A stretch of DNA of 64,000 bases, taken from Bolinopsis microptera. Taxonomy: Eukaryota > Ctenophora > Tentaculata > Lobata > Bolinopsidae. Both the position numbers and the translations under genes were made by a program. The stretch's first letter is position 1. Every line of letters starts with the position of its first letter. The stretch lies in the NCBI RefSeq assembly GCF_026151205.1, contig NC_087080.1, forward strand, positions 10,711,837-10,775,836, in the 5' to 3' direction. Under the pieces are notes generated by a model. It ran no database searches and had not been told where the DNA came from. It saw only the letters and a program-made list of their open reading frames with translations. This document shows positions 24,223 to 36,200 of this stretch, one piece after another.

Positions 24223-27200
24223 ATAGCAGTGCACTTACATTGAACATATGTCTGATGAGCGTGACTCCTATTCTGTTTGAGAACATGTAGAGGTAGTGAG
24301 CTAAGTATACAACGACCACTTCGACATCAGGTCGTTCAAGGTTCGCACTGTACGCCTTGAAACAGTCCGATGACCGACAACTACGAACCTCTCATTCCGG
24401 GCGAGGCATACAATCACAAGTACAAGAGTTGATCAGCTGTTAATATACAACAGCACTCCTGGTAAACACTTACAAGTAAGCTACAAGTAAGTGTATACCA
24501 GGAGTGCTGTTGTATATTAACAGCTGATCAACTCTCGTACTTGTGTATATACAAGTAATAATAATACAATTGTATTTTAATCGTGTATTGAGTGTAAATA
24601 GTATAGTATCTGAGCGTTAATTTAATCAATCATTTTATTTACGTTTTACCGAAAAATAAATATTTCGGGGGAAAAATTACATGGTATTTTTCAAGAATGA
24701 AATACGGTTTGTATCGTACGTATTTAACCCCCGGTACGATACGTATTTCTCCTCTTAGATCTAACCGGAGGAAGCGGAAATTTCTTTCATAAAGATTTAA
24801 AATAAAACTGAGCAGCGTTGCCGATGACACCCGAATGGCGAATAGGCGGTACAATATTAACGTTAAATAATGCAATTTTCTCCAACAAACACTTAACAGA
24901 ATCATTCAATGGTCTGAGGAAAACAACACGGAGCTGCATGGAAACAAGGTTGAACTAGCTAACAGGTTCACGTTCAACAAAAGAAAAAATATTTACTATC
25001 TCAAAATCTGATAGAAAAGTAGAAAAATGTAGTGAAAAAGCCACAGCCTACGATCAAGCTTGTAAGATGATAATCTAACCGGAGCAACTAAGGAAGCGGA
25101 AATTTCTTAAAAACCTCCACATAACTATTTTTAATCTATCATCTCATCAAGAAATTTTACTTATCGGAAGATTTGAGATATATCCGGAGCTGAGTATGGG
25201 AATTGGGTCATAGTTCATACGTACTGCAGAATTAAATACTCTCATATTATCATATTGCATATTATTTGTTCTCATATCAGACTGCCATTGTTAATGGAAA
25301 ACATTCTGGAGCAATGCCGGTTATCAGTTAAGGACTGCAAGGGACTGATCTCAGTCTTAACTTTATTTATTGTTAAATTAAATGATTTAGATCAGTACGT
25401 GAAAACTGAAAGATTTAAAATAAAACTGAGCAGCGTTGCCGATGACACCCGAATAGGCGGAACAATATTAAACTTTAACTTATTAACTTTAAATTATAAC
25501 TGCAATTTTTTTCCAACAAAACCTAAACAGAATCATTCAATGGTCTAAGGAAAACAACATGGAGCTGCATGGAAACAAGGTTGAACTAGCTAACAGGTTC
25601 ACGTTCAATAAAGGAAAAAAAATTGACTTTCTCAAAATCTGATAAAAAGTAGAAAATTGTAGTAAAAAGCCACAGCCTTCGATCAAGCTTGTAAGATGAT
25701 AATCTAACCGGAGGAAGCGGAAAGGAGAGAATGCTTGTACCACTTGAGATCGTATACAATGTTGTAGTGTCCAGTAAGGGTGTACTGGTGTATCCCGTCG
25801 GGTATGCTGTAAACCAGAATAGGGTGACTGTCTTTACCCACACATCCGCATGCCAGCCATCTGTAGGGGTGTGAAGTTACTTATTCTGTAGATTTATGGG
25901 TTAGAGATCGTGATAAAAACATAAGCTTTTAATTGTCCCGAAATGTCTTAATAAAACTCCCGAAGCCAGAAATAAATAGCAACAGTCAACATTGATAGCT
26001 CATGGTGACCTGCACGTCCACACGCTGTCTAATGCGCGCGACCAGCCGATAAACTGTTGCACACACTACAGAAATTTACGCTTTTATCATAATAAAATGT
26101 TCGCGTGCGACGCAAACAGCTGATTAACTCTGTGTCGGACTGGTTCCCACAACACAATTGTAGATAAATTTGTTGGGCAACAGAATGCTTTTTGCGGAAA
26201 TCTATTATATAAATAGAGGAACACGAATTTCAGTCGTAAAGCTATGACTTGTTATATACCCACGAAAATGCCAGTAAAAACGTGACTAAGGACAAAATAT
26301 TTGAACATAAGTTATAAGTAAATTCAAAATGATAAACCTGCCATCATTAGAGAAGCACATGAGAAGGCAGCCCATCTCTGGTGTAGGAATCTCAAAATGT
26401 TCTGTTTTTGGAATCTTGCACATCTGGCCGGGGGCGCGACTCCACGTGGGCTTCTGTACTTTTGTTGCAACCTGGTTAAAGAACGATATCTGGGGTTTTG
26501 TTAGTATTGAAGAAATAAAGTAATGAGTTATGTTTGGTAACGGATAGGCCACGGACCCCTATCCACACGGACCACTATGCACACCTTATCGTGGGTTGTG
26601 TCCTGGGTTGAGTGAATTGAAGATTCACGTGGTAGTTATATATACTATTATTGCTAATATAATACTGCACACGATACTTACATTAATATTACTAAGTTAA
26701 CACTGTAAGTTTCTGTCAGAAAAGCTGCTAATTACTAGAGTAATTGAAAGTTCCACAGATACACTCAGGATTTTCAGAGGACAGAGTTGTATTAAATATT
26801 TATTAAATGTGTGTGATAGTGGTCAGTATTGATAAGAGGGGTAACATACAATACACGCTAATCTCAGAGACTTAACGACACAGTGATGCGGAGATTGTTA
26901 AATAAAAGTGTAGGAAAGTACAAGAGAGGTGACACTCTGTCTAGATTCGTCTGCTTGTATCCAACGTTTATTATAATTTGTGTGGCACATTAAACAGCTT
27001 ACATGTATATACATAGTGTGGTGAAGGCATATCACAACATATTTCCCAATAATAGAACAATTGGTCTACTCAAAGTTCAGCTCGAACCAAGTAGCCGGCA
27101 CTATCAGATTGTCTATTAATCACGTGTCCATAACCCTGATATATGATTGAATAAAGTTGACAAGAAATGCCCAGATATTGGAAATATGTTAAATGAGTAG

Positions 27201-30200
27201 ACTTGTAACGAGCCAAGAAAGACTGTAGTTGTGTGTTGCAACACTGTGAAGATATAGCCCAGTTTTCTAGTGTGCTGTTTCGTTTTGTTTTCTGCCGTTT
27301 TGTATGTTGGGTAACGAAATAAGGAGTTTTAATTTTAATAAATAAGGAGTTTTTATTCTTATTTTACTATTTCAATTAGTAGACACTGCATAATTTTCTC
27401 AGGAATAAATACACTGTTCTGCAGTTTGTCGTGAAGTTTAGATTATTTTAAGTAATGTTATTCTCTGCCTGTGTTTTGGTACCACAATTTAACCTCCTGA
27501 CGAACCTAGGACAAATAGGACCATGATTTAGGAAAAACGAACTAAAAAAACGAACTAAGAGTACAAGTACGAAAACTGAGCAAATGTTGGACAAAAAGTA
27601 GAGAATTTAGCAGGTAATTACATCTTTACATCAAAGACAAAAATTATACACAACTACAACATTGTGTTCTTAGTCCTTATATTCTACTATATCTGTAACA
27701 GAAATTTAAATCAACAACAAGGCTGTCAGTAACTGAGTAACTGGTCAAGGTCACGTCTCCATTAAAAAGGATTGTAAATTTACAGCAGTGAGCTAATTCC
27801 TAAGTTATTAAGAAACTGTTTACACCATTAAAATATTCAAAACCCCTAAAAGAAATCAAGTCATCCTAAAATGGTGATCAGTACAGATCAAGACAGCTAG
27901 AGTTAAAATTTGTTTCTCCAAGCAACTCTATCATCGGCTAATATCTTAAGCTTATTAAGATCATTCAAAGAGTTAAGTTTTAAACCTCTACGGGTCAAAT
28001 CATTCACAATAATCTTGAACAAATTCTTACGATGCGCACCGACGCGCCCTTTACAGTTTGTTGTGACAGCAAACTTTAACGCTAATGCAGCGGGGGAGTC
28101 ATCAGCACTACGCAAGATATGACCTAGGAGCTTCCACCTTGCTTTAGGGACACGATCTGATAGCTTAACTGAGTTACATCTTAGGTATAAGTTTGCATTG
28201 GATATTGTTCCATGAGGCCAATAAATGTTCAGTAATGATCTAAGGTGTTTTCTATGGCAAATGTCTAGTTTTTCTAGTGACTTTGCAGTAGGACACCAAC
28301 TACTGCAATTGTACATGATGATTGATACAATTTGGGCTTCGTATACTGCTATCTTTCTGGTAACGGAGATATTCTGCTGAGACCAGATCTTGGTGAACTT
28401 ATAGAAGGCATTGTTCCCAGCAATGCATCGAGCAGCTATATCACTTTCACTACACAACAATGACCCAAGAATCTTACACTTCCGCCAATCTTCATTTCCA
28501 CGTAACATGGTATCATCACGACCAGGGATTGTTTCTCCAACAGGAGCGAGGAAAACATGGGTAAATTCTGTTTTCTCTGTGTTAATGAACAGGTTAAACT
28601 CCTTGAAGACTTCCTTAGCTATTGGTAGGATAGCTTCTAAGGATTCTTTTTCCACGTTCATGAAGTTACAATCATCTGAATACGCTGACTCCAGTGGCAT
28701 ACCTTCTTTTGAAATAGGGGGATTGGGTATGTGTGGGGGAGACTCTGCTAGTCGATGGCGTAGTTCTATAAGAGCTCCTGCTAGGACAAGAGTGAAAAGC
28801 TTGCCGGAGAGACTGTCACCTTGAAAGGACCCAAGAAGACTCTCGAATACAGCAGATAGTTCTCCTTCCACTCTGACCTTGAGCATGGTGTTGGTTAAGA
28901 GGAGTCTTACTAGCCTGAGGTCGTCGTCTGTGCATCCAGCTGTGCTAATTCCTAAGTAATTTTTTTTATTCAATTATTAAAGTTCTTCTGATGAGAATAT
29001 ATCAGGAACTCATTGATTTTGTTGGAAGAATTTTATATCTGTAGAATTTTTGTTTAGACTTTATCGAATGACCGACCAAGTTATTTACGGTGAAAATTTT
29101 TATAACGTGACCTGTTCTTTTTGTAACGTGACCTGTTCTTTTTGTCCTTCTTGTTCTCAGAAATATAGATTTAAAATCATTGCATTATCTCTCAGCCAGT
29201 TTTAAAGCTCGACAATGAATTCAACAGACACCTCAGTTACCACGATGATGCCAGACCCCGAAAATTACTTTAGATACTTCTCCCCTGTCAATCTTACCTT
29301 AGCAGTCTACATTGTGATCCAGAACTCAATGATAATATACCATTATTACAAAGACTGGAAGAGGCTGTCTGTAAAGCAGACCTATTAGTAGCCGGTTCTA
29401 AACCGGCTACTAGCCGGCACTTGAAAAGCGGTCACTAGCCGGCTACTAACCGGCTACTAACCGGCTAGTAACCACCAAGTGGCTACGAACCGGCTACTAA
29501 CCGGTCACTAGCCGGCTCTAAAGCAGACCTATTAGTAGCCGGTTAGTAGCCGGCTAGTGACCACTTTTCAAGTGCCGGTTAGTAGCCGGTTGGTAATGTG
29601 AAGTTGAGGAGCTGTTATTACAAAAGTGGCTACTAGCCGGCTAGTAGCCGGTGTTCATATGGTACTGTGCAGGGACGTTGCATAGACGTTGCATAGACGT
29701 TGCATAGACGTTGCATAGACTGACCGTGCAGGGAGTGTGCATAGAGTGTTCATTGTGCAGGGACGTTGCATAGACGTTGCATAGACGGTTCTTTTGTTGT
29801 TGCATGGACGTTGCATAGACGTTGCATAGACTGTCCGGAGCTAAACGACCAAGTTGCCTGTCTTTTCATTCTGATCGCTGCTGTGGACATAGGAAGTGCT
29901 TGTTGTGCAATGGTGAGGGGATCTGTTGTACTGCTATGCTTGAACCGTTCTTCCTTGAATATGCCCAATTGGATTTTATCAGCATTGAGTTCGATCGGAA
30001 TTCTTTGCTACACCACATCAGCGTTCTTTGGATTGGTACTGACAGTTGTTAAGACCATAAACATAATTAACCCGTTCTATAGTATTCGCGTACGGAGTCT
30101 TATGATTGCTATCATAATACTCCCATTTTTAGGCCTTATTTTGTCCGTGGTTGATACATGGTCTTTGGCGACTCATTTAATACACCCGGGGAACGTGCAA

Positions 30201-33200
30201 TGTACTATTGATGGGTCACCATTTTACTCCGCGGACGTATTTATTGGATATGGCATACTATTTACATATATACGGACAAATTTATATCTTTTAATAATAG
30301 GGGTTACCCTAGTGTTCTTAGAGTACTGTATACCGTGTTTAATTGTACTTGTATGCATGGTTCTTCAAATAGTTTATGTCAAGAAAACTCTCCAGAGTGT
30401 GGATCCACGACAAAGAAGTTGGAATCAAGTAACCATCACAATACTTATAATATCCTTGCTTTATTTAATGAGCTTCGCGGTTTACTCCTATATGTTATTA
30501 AGTTCATTCTTTTACAGCGGGAGCCCTAACACAACATTTTTCAAAATATTTTATCAAATATATATGATTACAAAATACACCCTTCCCTTGGTAAATTCAG
30601 CACTATTCCCGACCATCCTAATCGTGCGTAAACCAGATCTGTGGGCAACGTACAAAGGGTACATGTGGACAGTTATATCCCTACCTGTCACCCTCTTCCA
30701 CAAAGTTTGTCAGTGTAGAAGAGGCTACACAGAAATCTAACTGAAAACTATCAAAACGAAAGGTTGAGTAGTAGTACTGTTATTGTAAGGTTGAAATAGA
30801 AACCTTACTATCATTGGAAATGTGAACGTGTGTGAATGTGATTAATAGACTGATGGAATTTGTTTTACAAGACTTGTTTGAAAATACGAGAAAAACAGTA
30901 TAAAAAGAGACAATTATCATTGTTAAATTATATTAGTAGTTTAGGAGAATAATTGTGTGATTGATTTTAAATATGATTTTGTAAAAAGTAAATTTAGAGA
31001 TAAAAATGGCTTCTATTCGAGATCATTAAGATTGAGAGATTCACGTGTGATTAATGTGATTAGACACAACTGAAGCTAATTTCAACTCTCGATTGACATA
31101 ATGACATTTTGAAATACATTGATTCTTGAAATAGAAATTTCCATATTTGTACATAAACGCAAAAAAAGAGAGAAAAATATATGAAAATCATTATCATTAT
31201 TGGTAATTTGAGAAAAAAAAGTGTGATCGATTCAAGATTTTTATTAGAATAACTAATATGAGCTGCATTGTAAAAAAGTTCATGTCGATTTTAACTGTTG
31301 ATCGATGATTTTTTTAAATGTTATGATTTTTGAAAAGCATTCCAGATTGATACAGTTAAATTACACATAAATCTAACTGAAAACTATCAAAATAAACGTT
31401 AAAAATAGAAACCTTATTATCATTGGAAATGCGAACGTGTGTGTATTGTGTATGTGATTAATAGACTGATGGAATTTGTTTCACAAGAATTGTTTGATAA
31501 TACGAGAAAAATATATAAAAAAAGGAACAGTTATCATTATTATAATTAGTAGTTTAGAAAAATTCTTGTGTGATTGATTCAAATGACATCGTAAAAAGTA
31601 AAAAATAAGATAAGAAATGAGTTCGAGGTTGAGATTTACGTGTGATTATTGTGATTAGGAATACCTAAAGTTCATTTCTAATTTAAACTCTAGATTGATA
31701 TAATAATAATACAATGATTATTAAAATACATCCCAGAATTGATCATTAGCACAAAAAAAAATAATTATCATTATATCATTGGTAATTTGAAAAAATATGT
31801 GTGATTGATTCAAGACTTGTATAATGATAATGTATTTTGGCACACCTAATTATATATAATATACTTTAGTATATATACTAAAGTTCGCTTCAATTTTAAT
31901 TTTAACTCTTGTTTACAGATCTGAATTGCATTCTCGATTTTTACACAGGAAGAAAAGAGAAAAATCTCACATAATATCTATCATTATTATGATCGATTGA
32001 ATACTTGTGTTACAATTAAAATCTTCACATACTTTTCCGTTTTGAAATTTTTTTTACTGAATTACAATTGTTTTCCTGAATAGTTTCCATTGGATACTAT
32101 TGTAAATGAAACATGCGGCGAATTAAAGTTTAATTCATTATGTCAATCTGCATGAATCATTCTTCATAAGATTACAATTTAAAAGAGGTTGAAATCTAGA
32201 AAACTCATCTAACGGTTTAAGGTCTCAGTAGGGCTAAGTATCATCATAATCAACACATTAATACGATAAGAAATATCCCCCGGAGAAAAATTAATAAATG
32301 TGAATCCAATAATATATGGTCTAGGAATCGTAAAACTTCAGACGATCACTGATCGTGGCAGTAGGCATATCATAGTAAAAGTTAGATGAACAATGAAAGT
32401 TAATAGTAAAATTAAGAAAAAAAAGGTTTTAAAAAAATAGTGAAAGTAAGTCATTTATGACTTACTTTCACTATTTTTTTAAAACCTTTTTTTTGTATTG
32501 AAAATATGTCATAATATATTGATGTCGTGATGGTAAGTCATGATGATAACATGACAATGAAAATTTCTTAAGTAAGATACTATCCTGACAACATCTGACC
32601 TGCTCATTCGGTGAAGTAGACTCCTGAACAACCTGCTCAATATACTGGGAGAGAGCCGGGTTCTGGGCCGCTACCTGGTCCACGTACAAGCTGGACAACA
32701 CAGACTTGTCCGTGATGTTACCCACTGTCACGTACATGGTACTGGGGTACTTTGTTCGGCTGAGTCCTAGGAAGATGTCTGATATCTGGAGGGAGAGAGG
32801 TTTGGTTGCCAGATTAAATTTATCTGGTGGCTGTTCATCTCAATATCATTAAAAAAGGTTTTTTACGCGAATAAATCAGAGCATCTTCAATAATCGAATA
32901 ATATAGCTTTTAAGAATTTGAACTCATGATTTGCAGTCTCGACATTGAAATTAGTAAAAGTGGTTTTAACTCAACCCACACTTTGTTCAATGATCGGATA
33001 TCTGAACAGTTGTAGTCTCAGTTTTCTGTTAACATTGTGTCCACCCTGTCCTGATTTTAGTTTCAAGAAGGCCCAAGCTATGAGATTCCATCCTGTCTTG
33101 TGCTTTTTAAGAGCTCGTGCTGGGACTATATCAACTATCTGAAGTTAAGATTTTAATGAAAACATCTTCATCTTCAGGCATGAATTTCAGCAGAGGTGAG

Positions 33201-36200
33201 ACCGTAGAAAAAGAAATGGGTATCATAAAATTAATAGATCTAATTTATCATATTATATTAGATTAATAAATAATTATATATTACCTCAAGGAATTATCTA
33301 TTACCTCGAGAAACAACATAGCGTTATCATTACCAATAATACTATTGTAATGCTCGGGAATAAGAAGCTGCTCCTCCCAACAGGGGGACATAGTCTTATT
33401 AATCCTCAAATCAAACGGCTCTGTCAACAGAGGCTGTATAGTGCTGTACCGTGCATCACCTGCAATTTAAAATGTTTTAAAGCAGCTTATTATACGACAT
33501 ATACAGGATACCATAGTCGTGGGAATTTAAAATAAGTGCCAAATATTCTGAAAAGGGCGAAGAGTTTACATGGAATACCAACCACAGGCTTGGGATGTGT
33601 ATTGTGTTATACCGAAAATTATGGTCTCCATAAAATCCAGAGAGACCAGCACTCAAATAATAACTCACCTTAAGTTGAGGGTAAAGGTTTACCTGTCTTG
33701 CTGTCCAGCACTCAAATAATAACTCACCTAAAGTTGAGGGTAAAGGTTTACCCGTCTTGCTGTCTAGCACTCAAATAATAACTCACCTAAAGTTAAGGGT
33801 AAAGGTTTACCCGTCTTGCTGTCCAGCACTCAAATAATAACTCACCTAAAGTTAAGGGTAAAGGTTTACCCGTCTTGCTGTCCAGCACTCAAATAATAAC
33901 TCACCTAAAGTTGAGGGTAAAGGTTTACCCGTCTTGCTGTCCAGCACTCAAATAATAACTCACCTAAAGTTGAGGGTAAAGGTTTACCCGTCTTGCTGTC
34001 CAGCACTCAAATAATAACTCACCTAAAGTTGAGGGTAAAGGTTTACCTGTCTTGCTGTCCAGCACTCAAATAATAACTCACCTAAAGTTGAGGGTAAAGG
34101 TTTACCCGTCTTGCTGTCCAGCACTCAAATAATAACTCACCTAAAGTTGAGGGTAAAGGTTTACCCGTCTTGCTGTCCAGCACTCAAATAATAACTCACC
34201 TAAAGTTGAGGGTAAAGGTTTACCCGTCTTGCTGTCCAGCACTCACATAATAACTCACCTAAAGTTGAGGGTAAAGGTTTACCCGTCTTGCTGTTCAGCA
34301 CTCACATAATAACTCACCTAAAGTTGAGGGTAAAGGTTTACCCGTCTTGCTGTTCAGCACTCAAATAATAACTCACCTAAAGTTGAGGGTAAAGGTTTAC
34401 CCGTCTTGCTGTTCAGCACTCACATAATAACTCACCTAAAGTTGAGGGTAAAGGTTTACCCGTCTTGCTGTTCAGCACTCAAATAATAACTCACCTAAAG
34501 TTGAGGGTAAAGGTTTACCCGTCTTGCTGTCCAGCACTCAAATAATAACTCACCTAAAGTTGAGGGTAAAGGTTTACCCGTCTTGCTGTCCAGCACTCAA
34601 ATAATAACTCACCTAAAGTTGAGGGTAAAGGTTTACCTGTCTTGCTGTCCAGCACTCAAATAATAACTCACCTAAAGTTGAGGGTAAAGGTTTACCCGTC
34701 TTGCTGTCCAGCACTCAAATAATAACTCACCTAAAGTTGAGGGTAAAGGTTTACCCTGTCTTGCTGTCCAGCACTCAAATAATAACTCACCTAAAGTTGA
34801 GGGTAAAGGTTTACCCGTCTTGCTGTCCAGCACTCACATAATAACTCACCTAAAGTTGAGGGTAAAGGTTTACCCGTCTTGCTGTTCAGCACTCACATAA
34901 TAACTCACCTAAAGTTGAGGGTAAAGGTTTACCCGTCTTGCTGTTCAGCACTCAAATAATAACTCACCTAAAGTTGAGGGTAAAGGTTTACCCGTCTTGC
35001 TGTTCAGCACTCACATAATAACTCACCTAAAGTTGAGGGTAAAGGTTTACCCGTCTTGCTGTTCAGCACTCAAATAATAACTCACCTAAAGTTGAGGGCA
35101 AAGGTTTACCCGTCTTGCTGTTCAGCACTCACATAATAACTCACCTAAAGTTGAGGGTAAAGGTTTACCCGTCTTGCTATCCAGCACTCAAATAATAGCT
35201 CACCTAAAGTTGAGGGTAAAGGTTTACCCGTCTTGCTGTTCAGCACTCAAATAATAACTCACCCAAAGTTGAGGGTAAAGGTTTACCCGTCTTGCTATCC
35301 AGCACTCAAATAATAACTCACCTTAAGTTGAGGGTAAAGGTTTACCCGTCTTGCTGTCCAGCACTCAAACAATAACTCACCTAAAGTTGAGGGTAAAGGT
35401 TTACCCGTCTTGCTGTTCAGCACTCACATAATAACTCACCTAAAGTTGAGGGTAAAGGTTTACCCGTCTTGCTATCCAGCACTCAAATAATAGCTCACCT
35501 AAAGTTGAGGGTAAAGGTTTACCCGTCTTGCTGTTCAGCACTCAAATAATAACTCACCCAAAGTTGAGGGTAAAGGTTTACCCGTCTTGCTATCCAGCAC
35601 TCAAATAATAACTCACCTTAAGTTGAGGGTAAAGGTTTACCCGTCTTGCTGTCCAGCACTCAAACAATAACTCACCTAAAGTTGAGGGTAAAGGTTTACC
35701 CGTCTTGCTGTTCAGCACTCACATAATAACTCACCTAAAGTTGAGGGTAAAGGTTTACCCGTCTTGCTATCCAGCACTCAAACAATAACTCACCTAAAGT
35801 TGAGGGTAAAGGTTTACCCGTCTTGCTGTTCAGCACTCACATAATAACTCACCTAAAGTTGAGGGTAAAGGTTTACCCGTCTTGCTATCCAGCACTCAAA
35901 CAATAACTCACCTAAAGTTGAGGGTAAAGGTTTACCCGTCTTGCTGTCCAGCACTCAAATAATAACTCACCTAAAGTTGAGGGTAAAGGTTTACCCGTCT
36001 TGCTGTTCAGCACTCACATAATAACTCACCTAAAGTTGAGGGTAAAGGTTTACCCGTCTTGCTATCCAGCACTCAAACAATAACTCACCTAAAGTTGAGG
36101 GTAAAGGTTTACCCGTCTTGCTGTTCAGCACTCACATAATAACTCACCTAAAGTTGAGGGTAAAGGTTTACCCGTCTTGCTGTCCAGCACTCAAATAATA

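Noticed and set aside
29766-29840. N terminus of the 7TM receptor starting at 29766
   Set aside because: This part is the 11 bp minisatellite in translation; a proper N terminus and TM1 occur at 29215-29370.
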